Source: Phialocephala subalpina (Eukaryota > Ascomycota > Leotiomycetes > Helotiales > Mollisiaceae). From it: DNA of 64,000 nucleotides. Positions within the stretch are counted from its first letter, which is position 1. Each line of letters starts with the position of its first letter. The notes beneath the pieces were generated by a model that did no database searches, had not been told where the DNA came from, and saw nothing but the letters and a program-made list of their open reading frames with translations. Of the stretch, positions 1-11,583 are shown one piece after another. The stretch spans positions 704,719-768,718 of the forward strand of contig FJOG01000002.1 of NCBI GenBank assembly GCA_900073065.1, written 5' to 3'. The position numbers and the translations under genes are program-made.

Positions 1-669
1 TAGCAACACCCCAACCCCAGCCCCACCTCGCCTTGCACTTCCCACCTCAAACCTCCAACCACTATCCACAGAGTAGCCAATATTTATCTCGCGATCGTCC
101 GCATGAGATCCCAGACTCATGCCAAGATTGCTACTAGCGATATGTTCCGTAGAACGAGATGGTTTTATACCCCGCGCGACTTGGCAGCAAAGTTGATCCA
201 TCTCTCCCAATGTCCGAAAGTTGCTGGGAACTTTGAGCATTTACTAAGTCATCTCCTTGCAAAACTGTCGAATCGGTTCTCTTACATTATAGTAAATGAA
301 AGAACAGGCATTTCCCCTCGATTACTTCCCCAATGGCCAAATAATGAAAAGGGGCTTCTCGCTTAGGATTTTGATCCTGAACAAATGCAAGATAGAATTG
401 GATGAATGGAATCCAAGTCTTAGGAACAAAGAACGCGCTGCATCTTTTCTTTTGCAACTCGACGAAGTGAAAGGTAAGGCAATAGAAATCTCGTTCTCGC
501 CGAGCGAAGCCCAAACGGAAAGGAAGATGCAGGGTGATACTGTAACGAAGATCAAAATAACGCCAGCATCAACGCCAGAATGAAAGCATGAGTGGACGTT
601 CCAGAGATGTGTTTTAGGATATCTTGACCTACGGGATGCTGTATCCACTTGCAATGTTGATTTTGTTCG
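1..669. other. Window edge, no gene recognised
   Basis: Short open frames overlap on both strands here and none resembles a known family. The stretch lies downstream of the HET pseudogene that ends at 670, so part of it may be that gene's former 3' region. Confidence 0.4.
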
Positions 670-2399
670 TCAACACAAAGAAAGTTCCTCTATCCGACAC
701 CTCGCCTCCTCTACTTGCTTCAAGATTTCGCCATGCGTAAAGCCATGAACATAAGCCTCGCCAACAACCCTGAAATGGTCATCATAAGGTCGAAGAACGA
801 TAGGAGCACTGCATCCAGGAATAATGGCAAGCTTATCCCCACGATTAGCCCGGCTCTCTCTCACCCATCCCGGTACTGTGGAACCCAGGCAAAGTATCCT
901 TTCGCAGTCGTGGCAGGTCTCCTTCCTTGAGTTATTCTCACCTAGCTCTGGTAAGAAGTCCAGTAATCGACAATTGAGGCATCGGTTGGAATCTGTTCTG
1001 AGAAATACTCCCTGAGTGGTCTTCAACATACCCGCAAGCTACTGTTGGCCTGTACCCATGTTCCCCACCTACCGTAAAATTTTCCTTCGGTGACGAATCT
1101 CTTCCATCCTAGGCTTTCAAAGATGGGAATTCCGTCCGCGACTGTTTTTGGTAGGTGGAGAAGAGATTTAGTCTCCTTTGGAGACTGGCTTGCATCTGCA
1201 GGAAGCGCGATGGATAGCTCTCTCGCGATTCCATCGCTGGACCATGTCTGGCAAGTAGTTTCCACTCAAGAACTTAGCTCCAAGACCATCGACTTCGTCA
1301 AAGACGATCCCATGGCAATGAGAATATTGCCGTCGTACCGGATTGGAGTGAAAGGCAAGCAGCGATCTCCCTCATACCAAGCATGCTCTGTTTGGGATAG
1401 ATTCTTTGTGATGACGGGGTTCTCGACATATGTATCGGGGTTCATATCACCTTCTATGTATTTCTCAGATGGACGGCTGTCCCGCAGTCGGCCTTTCCAA
1501 CTCCAGTCGAGCACCCAAGTAGCTGCTCCGGACTCACCCCAAATGTTTGCGTCTCTGAGGAGCTCGAGACTCTGATATACATCAATGTAAGCCTTCGCCG
1601 AACGAACCAATACTTCGCGTGTTTCAATATCATAATCGGGCGTGATGGCCTTCGCGAATTCGGCGGGTATGAGCCCCAACAGGCCGTACACCTTGTCTCG
1701 AGGATCCATTGACTTACAGATGTTGGAAATCTCAAGTAACCTACTTAGTCCCAATGCACTTAGTTTCTCAGGTTGACACAAATTCCAAAGATCTTTCCAA
1801 ATATGATGCAAAGGTCCGGGATTTATCCAGGTCCGGGTGTCTGCCGGATTGAGCATCTTCCTCTCTGCAGATATGGAGAAATACTTAGCCTGCCAAAGAT
1901 ACTGGTGCAGAGGACAGAGTATATATTTCCCGCATCTTTCCCACCTGGCTATTTATTGACTTCAGGAACGTTCTTTTGATTGATACATAAAGCATCGATC
2001 CACAACATGAAGTCCGAATCAAACACCGAGATCTTTCGAAGAGCACGAAGAGCAGAAGCAAGATTCCTAGTGACTTGAATGTTTGTGCCGTTGACCTCGA
2101 TGGTCTCCAGGTGACTTGGATCGCTCTATGTATAAGAGAGAGCAGCGACGTCGCCCCATTTGAAGCTATATGCGCTCTTGTCGGTAAATCTGGGGGCCCT
2201 TTCTGGAACATCCTTCGAAGACAGTCTCTGACTCTGGCTCCAGCTCCGGTACCAGGAATCCAGACACTCCCCGTGATTGCTTATTGGCCCATTTTCGATG
2301 ACAGAGGCAGAGTAATTGTCGGTCCAGTCCTGAAGAGAGATGGTTTTCATCCTGCATTGAAGTGTATCGAAACGACTCTGATTTCATCTTTGCTTGCAT
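670..2399 (-). pseudogene. HET-domain (heterokaryon incompatibility) pseudogene
   Basis: HET proteins trigger cell death when genetically unlike fungal cells fuse. Conserved HET blocks appear in order on the minus strand. First is WGDVAALSYT, ending at 2129. Then come an NLASALRALR block, LWIDALCINQKNVPE (about 1960-2010), QVGKMREIY, DPRDKVYGLLGLIP (about 1660-1705), and a C-terminal GDKLAIIPGC / PIVLRPYDDHFRVVGEAYVHG block. They do not form one frame. The Trp of the SYTWGD motif is a TAG stop (2126-2128). A one-base shift lies between NVPE and QVGKM (about 1944-1956), and a further shift follows near 1890-1915. An in-frame TGA sits at 1266-1268 and another frame change near 1023-1029. No GT-AG intron explains the TAG. 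The family call is firm; the exact 5' end is not. Confidence 0.85.
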
Positions 2400-3204
2400 C
2401 TAGTGTTCTGTTATTATAGATGGACACCATTCTGGAAGCCAAAAACAATTGAAGATTTAAGAAGGGTGCATGGGAAGGTTTGATTCATACTGAATGTGCC
2501 ATTTTCGTATGTCCACCACTGCCTGAATTTGCGATACGCCCACATTGCTGCACCGCAGAAATATTGCTGACATATCAGAATAATGAGTGGTTATGTTTTG
2601 GCCTACGTCGTATCATCAGCCTTGCAGGCTGGAAGGCCAAGGTGGCGTCCAGTCCCCAAGAGCTCTGCTGCAGAGCGTTTCATTTCGCTGCCTCAGAAGT
2701 AGCGAAAGTTTGAAAGGGGGCGACCGGAATCGTGGGGGTGAAGAGTGCACAATGGAGGTTGAAGCTGGTGGGGAAGTAACCTCGTAAAGGGTCGATCAGG
2801 TGAGCCTGGGCGAGAAATCAAGGGTGTCATGTGCTTGCGATCTTTTCATGGAAGGAGGTCTGGGAACTTGCGTTTATTGTCTTATATACTTATAATACTA
2901 CACGTTTATGCTTCGAAGACGCTTGTATCCCATCGCGTCATGCTCCGATGGGGAGTTCGCGAACATAGATCCCCAATGTGTCTTCGCCATTCCCGTTGGT
3001 CAAATGCGGCATCCTGTGCGTCCCAGACTTGCTACCATAGTGAAAGAGGTCGTTATTGGAGAGTATATGTACAGTTATTAGAGCAAGGTAGTATGCAGTC
3101 ACTCATTGAGTCATATACATTTTATCTATAGAGCACTTGCATTCTAGCCCTCATTCATCCTTGGGTATCATCCACCAATCCCTCGTCCTGAACCCGTATC
3201 CACA
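2400..3204. other. Intergenic, no gene recognised
   Basis: This lies between the start of the HET pseudogene and the 3' end of the ZIP transporter gene. I see only short overlapping frames with no family resemblance. Confidence 0.4.
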
Positions 3205-4443
3205 TCAAGCCCACTTCCCAAGCAATGCCATAAGACCCGCACCCAACAGCACACAAACAACCATAAAAATCAACCTGTTCCTCGACCTTGTCAAATCCGG
3301 ATTAAACAAGAAATCCCTCGCCAACAACTCCACCAGCCCTGTATAGATCAAGATCCCCGCACTAATAGCGTCCAACACCCCACTGACCACATTTGCCGTA
3401 AAGCTCCCAGCATTATAAGTAGTCCTCAACCCAAGTCCAATCGCAATCGCAATCGGAGTCGTCAATCCATACGCACTGCACAAGAACCATGGCAGCCAGT
3501 TTAGTCGTTTGGGGAAAGGGATAGCAGACATTCGAGCACCGATTCCTAGACCTTCGAACGATTGATGGAAGACAAGGACGGGGTAGAGGGTTGCGAATTC
3601 GGAGCCGGTGGAGCCGAGGTTCAGACCGATGATTACGGAGTGGAAGATGACGCCGAATTCGAGAATGAGGAAGGCGGCGATTTGTTGGCGGAAGGACATT
3701 TCTTCGATTTCGTAGGCGGAGGGGGTCTTTCCTTTTTCAACGGAGTCGCCGCTGGTGTCGTTTCCATTCTTAGAAGGAAGGTCCTTCGCATCTTGAGCAG
3801 CGGCGATGGAATCGTGCATGGCTTGGTCTTGATCCCCGGAATGGAGCTGTTGGTGCGTTAAGGAGCGAGACGGGGGCTTGTTGTGTTGATCAATGGCTCC
3901 TTCGGTTTGGCCTGGCCGGTCTGTGATGATGTTCTCGACGTTTGGACCATGGGCGAAACCGTACTTGCGGTCGACGTATTGCTCAGCGCCAAAGTCCATC
4001 AGGAAGATTATCATGACTGAGGTGAGGACGATTCCGGGGCACCAGGCGTAGTCGGCCCAACCTCCTGTCATGCCTACGCATGTATCAGGACCGATTTCTG
4101 AGTAGGCGGGGTCGAGAAGACTGAGTGTGTGTTAGCGATTGTGGTAACCATGTAAGAGGGGAGGAAACGCGTACTGGATGAATGCGGTAGCGACAATGAC
4201 TCCAGCGCCGAAGTATCGAGCAAAGAGGTAGACATAAATGTTAACTCGTAGCCATCGGACGCGTGCAGCAAGAACGGGGAAGAACGTCGCGGCCGAAGAT
4301 ACTATCAAAATGACGAAGATAGCCGAGATGCGAGCTCCTAGACTTCCATTGTACTCGTTCTCACTGGCAGCGAGCGCGCAAATGACTGCCGTTGGATCCG
4401 CGGTGGTGAGGTCAACATTGCGAGGGTCGAAGTCAGCAGACAT
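3205..4443 (-). CDS. ZIP-family zinc/iron plasma-membrane transporter
   Basis: Predicted divalent-metal importer of the ZIP family, the group that includes yeast Zrt1/Zrt2. Exons run 4443-4175 and 4120-3205 with a 54-bp GTAC...CAG intron; the join restores the family-typical AFIHLLDPAY and gives 394 residues. An N-terminal membrane segment is followed by a central hydrophilic loop rich in charged residues (the variable metal-binding loop region). The two metal-site helices are plain: FHSVIIGLNLG and HQSFEGLGIGAR, with the His and Glu residues that coordinate metal in this family. The C-terminal part shows further hydrophobic helices. The ATG at 4443 is the first one upstream of the conserved N-terminal region. 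Whether zinc or iron is the substrate cannot be read from the sequence. Confidence 0.93.
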
Positions 4444-6582
4444 CTTCGCGTCGTTGTTCCTGGAGTGCTGTTGTTGAAAGAGAGACCGTTGATTCTGGTA
4501 ACGGAGGGACGAGCCGACACGGGCAACTCTTTATATAGGAGAGCGTCTGCACACCAAAGATTTCTTCGCCCAGCCAGAAGGATCCTAGAAGCCAATCTCC
4601 TTCGCTTATGGCGAGGGCCTTTTTTGGAGATGCACATTCTACGTTCGTGGTTTGTGGTGTGGAGAAAGACAGACACCTTGTTGGGTAGCGCTAAAAAGGA
4701 GCGAACCTTGAAGGTTTCTTAACACCTGCCAATGCAACGCGCCTGTAAAAACCAGCGAGTAAGAACGTGTAATCGAGGCCATTAATAATTGTTCTGTATG
4801 CACGATGATAATTCAAGTATGGATTTGCCCATTTCTGGAGCCAAGTGCGTCGGGACGTCCGTTGTGAACGGATATGGCGCCGCATCACCTTCATGGAGCT
4901 AACCATCAAGGTATTTTCACAAACTTAATTCAAATCACCCACGTTTTACTTGGTGACAACCGTCCCATGGCTGTGGCAGCGGGCTCAAGAAGCCCTAAAA
5001 TTGATACACCCAACGTCCGGGAATCGCGATCTTCATGCAGCTGCCAAAGTTGCTTCAGAAGAGTTGAAGATCTTCCCGCGTCTTGGCAGCGTGGGAGCAA
5101 TGACAGAGGGCCTCAAATTCTCTAAGTATCCATATTTCCAAGTGGAGTACCATTCCGATTTCCAAGCATCCAAGGACGGGCGTGCCATCTCCATGATAGA
5201 GCCACTCAACCATCAAGGTTTAGAAACCCCACAACCTGGAGGCTCGTCGTCACTGCTGATGGAGGGAAGGATGCAGTCAGCTCCGAGAACGAAGGCAAAT
5301 CTGTGGGAAGTACGAAGAAGGTTCTCGTCGCATTCTAGGTAAAATTTATCGTCGCTCAAAGCTGATCTGACAATGCAACAAGACAACAGACAAACGCACG
5401 GGCAGATCCTAACAGGGTACATCCTCTCTAAACAGCCTGAAGGTCCCAATGCGTGCCAGAAATTCCCAAAAAGATTGCAATGGTACCTCGACCGTTTCCC
5501 TCTCTGCATACAACGCGTTTACATCCTCCTTCAGCAGTCCACGGAAATATTTTAGCAAAACACATTAGTGTTCCGTTTTGCTCCCTTACAAGTTGACAAG
5601 AATTTGGACGCTGACCCACTCTTCACAGTCCAGCTGAGCCACAGCGTTCAGAAATGGCATCGGACAAATAAGTTCATTGACCTCATACTCCTATGGAGAC
5701 CTTTTGCTAGGAATAAAGATACCCTAATCTGACCCCGGGGAGGAGACTAACCGCAAAAAAGACGCTGACAGCGCAACTTATGGATAGGTTACCACCAATA
5801 CAAAAACTTCTTCAAATCTCACAAATCTCTCGACGGGCTGATTATGTCACAGACAGCACTTGCTATCTCGTCCCTCTCCTCGAACTTGAAGTGATGGCAC
5901 AAGAAACGCCGCACCGGGAATGATCGGCGCGGCAAAAGCAAACGAAGCAGAACATGCTGTTCGCACTTCGGAGATTTATGGTTGTCTTTTGGATGCATCA
6001 CTTGCTTCCCCATTGTGCACGCAAGTGGTAGAGTTTTCAGATCAGAGCAGGAAATGGTTTATGCAAGATCCCTGTTCTTATTGTCTTGGCATCGGCCGAA
6101 TCGAGCTAACGCGACAGCCTCAAACTCTGTTGTCTCATCTTCAGTTCTATCCATCCTGCCTCTTTCTGTCAATTCTGTTTCATTACAGGCCAACATCCTG
6201 GTCAGCTCCTTCGCAGATGCGTTCACTGCTTCCTCCATACTCGTCACATGCCATACCTTAACCCTTCCTATCTCAGGGGTAGAAAGGGGAAGCTTCTTAT
6301 CGATCTGACTGTTTTGGGAACGTCTTGATCAAAAATATGCGGGATCATTTTCATTTGTGTGGTGCTATTGCCCAGCGGCTGAGACTCAGGTCAGCCACAA
6401 CATCTCAAGAATGAAGCAGAAAAAGAAAACGGAAGCCACACCCTTCTTCCAAAGTCAGGCAAGACATTCACATTCCTCTCTCAGGAGACCGTGGCCTCTA
6501 GATTCCTGAGATGGAATCTTCAAGCCTTTTGACCTTCTGTCCTTGACGGCGGCCGTCTCTGGACGACGACATAGACTACATA
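4444..6582. other. Intergenic, no gene recognised
   Basis: About 2.1 kb between the divergently transcribed ZIP transporter and the DUF5672 gene. It should contain both promoters. Short frames on both strands, including overlapping ones near 5.9-6.3 kb, match no family I know. Confidence 0.4.
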
Positions 6583-7691
6583 ATGTCTCCCGGTCTGGCG
6601 GGCAAGAAGTGGTTCTACCCTGGACTCTGGCTGTTGATCGTCATTGTGTTCCTAGGTACGGAATTACGCAGGCACTCGAACATAGGCGCGAGCATTACCT
6701 CGGATTCTACACACGACACGCTCGATAACATCACTTCTAGCGTAGCCGACAAGATCAAAGCGGTTCCCGACTACTATGACATGCTCACCGGAGCCAACGA
6801 AGATGCCGCTAAAAAGAACAATACTCTGAAAACTGCAGATATCACAACAAGCATCAAGGCCGCAATCATTATCGAAACCCGCAGATCCGCGGCTGTCATA
6901 CCCCTCCTTCTGCATTTCTGCTCTGTGCTGGGTCCTGACTGGCCTGTCGTCGTCTACACCAGTGCCGAGAACTTTGGCAGCTTCACCACATCCGAAGCTC
7001 TTCTTCGATACCAAGCTGTTGGCGCATCGTGATCCGAACTCTCCCTGACGGACTCTACTTCCCGAACTGGGACTCTGTGTCCAACTTCCTCACGACACCT
7101 TGGCTCTGGCGCGATCTCGCACCCGCAGAACATCTGCTCATCTTCCAGGGAGACAGTGTTCTCTGCTCCAATTCTGCTCGAAGCGTCGAGGACTTTTTCG
7201 AATGGGACTTGATTGGTGCTCCCATCTCGCCACAATGGGGTGCGGGATATAATGGTGGATTGAGTTTGAGGCGAAGGAGTACAATGTTGAGAGTTCTGCA
7301 GGAGTACGACTGGTCTAAGAACCCACATCCACGGCCTGAAGACCAGTGGTACTTTTTCAGGTAAGAATTTGTCCCGCGTTCGTCTCATTTAGAGCTTTGT
7401 AACAAGATGTGATAGATTCAACGATCTGATGAACAAAGACGTGGAGGAAACAGGTGACAGCAAAATCAAGCTGCCTTCGATGGAGATTGCCAGAACATTT
7501 GCGGTGGAGACGATCGATTATCCAAGTCCTTTGGGCTTGCAGTAAGTTTCCCCCTCAATCAAAAACCCCTCCAAGCTTACTTTTCGTGTAGTCAACCTAC
7601 AAGATGGTTTCCAGCAGATAGGCGTATGACTTCTCTGGATGAATGGTGTCCGGAATACAAGCTGGCTAGAACTGATAGAATCAATGAGTAG
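6583..7691 (+). pseudogene. DUF5672 glycosyltransferase-like gene with an apparent frameshift
   Basis: DUF5672 proteins are putative fungal glycosyltransferases, usually type II membrane proteins of the secretory pathway. After an N-terminal anchor (about residues 11-27) the family blocks follow: IIIETRRSAAVIPLLLHF, VLGPDWPVVVYTS, FLTTPWLWRDLAPAEHLLIF, QGDSVLC, DLIGAPI, GYNGGLSLRRRS and EDQWYFF. Introns at 7361-7415 and 7542-7591 join cleanly, the second creating LGLHQPTRWFP before the stop at 7689-7691. Between RYQAVGA and IVIRTLPDG (about 7020-7032) the frame changes by one base and runs into TGA. No plausible intron lies there, because the flanking blocks are directly adjacent in the family. 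It is either a recent null allele or a one-base sequence error; everything else looks intact. Confidence 0.8.
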
Positions 7692-8680
7692 AGAATAAAA
7701 GAATGAAATGGTCCATAAACACCTTCATTGCCATCAAGATACTACTGATGATCTCAGCCTTGCAGGACATCAAGCCTTGGCCATTAAAACTCTTAAAGGA
7801 CCCTCCTCAATTGTGAGCATCCCTATTGCATCTCACCTCAACAGTAAAATCACGAATGGAGCGGACACGCTATGTTCTACTTATTTTTGAAGACAAGGAA
7901 CCTCTCAATCATAGGCCGACTGGGCTAGTTCATCAATAGACGCACCCGACATTGTTGATCCTGTCCCATTCTCGATGACATTCACAAAATGTTTTTTTGT
8001 CTTAGGGAAGTCTCCGTCAACCTCCTCGTCTATTAAGCATTTTATTGGTCTATTTAAATTCTTTAGTGGGGGCACATGGAGGTTTGAGAACGCCACCATC
8101 CCGAGAAAAAGCACAACCAGCAGTCTTTTTCTTCATTAGTAACTTGCTAGTACCAACTTGATGAAGAAAATTCTTCGGCACGGTCCAGGGATAAACTTTG
8201 TGATATTGTGTTCGGGCTGCTGTGGTGTTCGACTCCTTTTCTTTCATATGTAATGACTTCCGAAATGGCACTCAAAGACTGCTTTTTGGAGAGCTTTGAT
8301 GAAAGAAGCTCGCATCTCGCGTTCTAGATGGCAGCTTGGACGAGGGCTTGAGTAGTTCCCAGCCGAGTGGTTGAGCAGATATACCAGTGCAGAACGGCGT
8401 CCAGATGTCTCATTCCAATGCCATAGACCAAGCCGCCAACGCTACTCTCATCGACTCCAAGCAATAAGAAAACGGCTGTTTCTCATCTCAGTCTCAGGAG
8501 AAGATCGATCTAGGAAAGGTTCATCTGAAGATTTCCGTCTCCTTGTCCACATGGCGTTACCCTTTCAGCTCTGTACGCCGTCCAGGAGATGGATTGACTT
8601 CCTATCCTCGGCATCACTGATGTGGTTGTCAAAGATCGTTCACCTAAGTTCTCTCATCGCTGACTTCGGGGTCCTCTTCA
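7692..8680. other. Intergenic, no gene recognised
   Basis: This separates the two tandem glycosyltransferase genes and should hold the promoter of the second. A 108-codon frame at 8371-8697 overlaps the next start and has no family resemblance. Confidence 0.4.
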
Positions 8681-9894
8681 ATGTCGGCACCTCTTGATGC
8701 TGCGCTAAAGGTCATTCAGTCGATCCAATGGAAACAAATCTTGATCCTGACAGGCATCATGATGGTCCTCCATGTCTTTCTCTTCGACATCGTTCCAAGC
8801 ACTGAAGCTGAAGGAGTTGCTCCGGGGGCGGTAACAGCAACCTCCAAAGCTGCCCCGCCGAAGCCGACGCCTACCTCAGGACCTGCAGTATCTGCAATAC
8901 CTGGAGCACCACCAGGAAAGAAGCCGAATTTCAAACCTCCAACATCCTTCGATTTCGTACCGGAACTTCACACAGAACCCTTCTTGACGACAGAGCCAGA
9001 AGATGGTAATTACGAAACTCCCATCGATAGCGTCCCACCTGACGAATACGTCGCCGTCTGCATGTCCGTCAAAGATCAAGCGCAGGATATGGTAGAGTTC
9101 TTCGTCCACCACTACTACAACATGGGAATCCAGCGTTTCTATGTCATGGACGACGGATCTGAACCTCCGCTATCCACGTTCGATTATCCTGGGATCCCAC
9201 GAACTGCTTTGACGTTCACTTACCAACCTCGAGCTTCGCGTGCCGGGAATATGCAGACGGTGTTTTATAAGTGGTGCATTGAGAGGTATGCTGATAAACA
9301 TACTTGGATCGCTTTCTTGGATGGAGATGAGTTTCTAGAAACACCTGGGAATGAGACGCTGCGTGAGGTTCTGGAAACTTTTGAAGAAGATGATACCGTT
9401 GGTGCGCTTGGAGTAAAGTAAGTAGAGCTCGCCTGTTGAACACTTGCTCGGCATAGAAGCTGACTTGAAGCAGTTGGAGAATGCACAGTTCCTCAGGTCT
9501 CCTCCAACGACCTGAGTCTGTTCGACAATCCTTCACAACATGCATCTACGACGACCTCGAGCATAACGGCACCGCATCCGCCAACTCGCACATCAAGTCG
9601 ATCGTCAAGGCAAAATACGCCGAGGCAGCCATCAACCCACACAAATTCGCTATAATGGGAAGGAACACGGTTGGCGAGTACGGCGATGTGGTCACAACTG
9701 CCGCATGGCGACGTCCGATTACTAGAACCAGAGTTGGATTACATCATTATGCCGTGAAGAGCAGAGAGGAATATGTTGCGAAGATGAATAGGGGGAATGG
9801 GATGACGCAGCCGAAGGGGGAGGCATTTTGGATGGAAATTGAGAATGAGACGCCACATGTAAATTGTACAGAAATGAAGGCGTATAGTCCATGA
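8681..9894 (+). CDS. GT92/DUF23-like glycosyltransferase, type II membrane protein
   Basis: Predicted glycosyltransferase of the GT92 (DUF23) type. Exons 8681-9417 and 9474-9894, with a 56-bp GTAAGT...CAG intron, give 385 residues. A short cytoplasmic start is followed by a signal anchor (about residues 17-37) and a Pro/Ala-rich stem (about 45-95). The catalytic core then contains YVAVCMSVKDQAQDMVEFF, the YNMGIQRFYVMDDGS strand, and FLDGDEFLE with the metal-binding acidic motif. The splice restores GVNWRMHSSSG, a block expected in this family, which supports the intron. The conserved-looking LHHYAVKSREEY block near the C-terminus marks a full-length enzyme. It lies about 1 kb downstream of, and in the same direction as, another membrane-anchored glycosyltransferase. 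Acceptor and sugar donor cannot be told. Confidence 0.85.
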
Positions 9895-11583
9895 GGAAAA
9901 TACTGGAAGAAAACATCAACATCAATGAAAATCGCATACGTGAGGATATTGGAGCTCACTTCGATGCATGAAGTTTGTTCATTTGATACGAGAACTGGGG
10001 TCTTGAGGGGTGTTTGAAGGCCGAGAGCTAGAAACAGAACAACAAGCAGATATAAACAACTCAGTACTCATCAATTGCAAGGTACAGGTGGATTGAAAAA
10101 GCTCGTCTTCTGAAAGAAGCGTGAAAAAGTGCGTCGTCGGTGGGATCTAATGTTATTTTGTGCTCACATATACAACCAAGTCGCGCTAAGAGCAAATATA
10201 TCAGAACGCCCCTAACGACAAGGATGCATTCTTTCCAACTTCTATGCTTCCTTCCCGAGGATTCAAACCTTCTTACACTTTCCACGCGACTACCACGAAG
10301 CCTCTGAATCGCGTCAAAGCATCCAATACACCCTCCGCATCGATTGCCAACCTCACGCTGATGTTTTATGCACGCCGAGAATTTACCGAAACATTCCAGC
10401 CCCTCGAGTGGTCAGGAAACAGATATGCACGTACGAATAAGGTTCTCCTGGAACAAATGTCGAGCGCGGACCTCCCATCCTTGCGAACCTTTCCCCTATA
10501 CAAACGAGTCATGGAGTGTGGAGCATGTCGTTGAATTGAAGCATATCGGAGAGAAAATATGTCGTCTTATGAGGGCACGGATTACTTGTTGGACTCTTCC
10601 TCTGGTCTGACTATCCACAGTGTTTGGAGGTTACGTGCGAGTGCAGCCTCTATCCACTTTCTCCGGATCATCGTGGGGCCAGCGGGTACGGGTCAATCAG
10701 AGTGGGTTCTCGCAAGCTTTTCCTTCTGTTTCTTGGTTCTGCTGGTAGGAGCACCATTTGCGTCGCCTTTTGGGAAACATTCCAGCGTCTGGTAATATGG
10801 AGTCCCGCTCAATGGCATTTCAACATTTATTTCGTCTAGCTATCTTGTTTCTCAAGACGTCTTGCCTCCGCCATGCTCCATACCGTTTGCCACGATCGGT
10901 GGCTTGGCAACGGTGTATACTCTTTTTCAATTGGCTCGTATATTCAAGACCATGCACACACACGACAAATGTTCACTCGGATCTTCCGGGGAACCCATAC
11001 CTATGTCACTTTTCTACCATCATCCCTGATTCAGTGACAGGGTGAGCCTCATGTACGAAAGGCCAAGTCCTAGGTGGAGCAACTTCTAGACTGCCGGCAA
11101 TCATCTGCATGCCGATTTTCGTCCACTGAGATAAGCATGCGAGGCAATGTTGAAACATCGATCATTGTCTGACCCTACTATTCCCTTTTGGAGCTGTTGG
11201 CCATGCCCGAACAATGTCTAGTGCTAGCCTCGAGAATTTCCAGAACTCTGTTGGAATAAAAGTTCGAGCTGGTTGCTGTGCTCAAGCCTAACACGTCTAG
11301 GATCTTGCATGATGTCTTGCTTCCTGAGTGGTTTACTATCCGGGGCAATTGGGGCTCATGAGAAACGGGAACATGTCAGATTGCAGGGACACAGCATGTT
11401 CTCGCGGTATATTGAGAAGCATATTGGAGATGGGATACGCTCTTAATATTCGTCCCTTCAGAAAACGTCGAGTCAGTATATTTCATCTCTTCAACCACTT
11501 TTGAATCTCCATGTCTCGATGATACTATTTTTCAAGCTGGCCCGTTCTTTCCCTTTGTTTGAGTCGACGTCTTTGAAGTCATC
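9895..11583. other. Intergenic, no gene recognised
   Basis: About 1.7 kb upstream of the multi-pass membrane protein gene. Several short frames lie on both strands; none shows a domain or a convincing intron join. Confidence 0.4.

Noticed and set aside
3562..3861. 99-codon plus-strand frame
   Set aside because: It is antisense to the ZIP transporter's central loop; its Glu/Gly/Asp-rich text is a shadow of the real gene.
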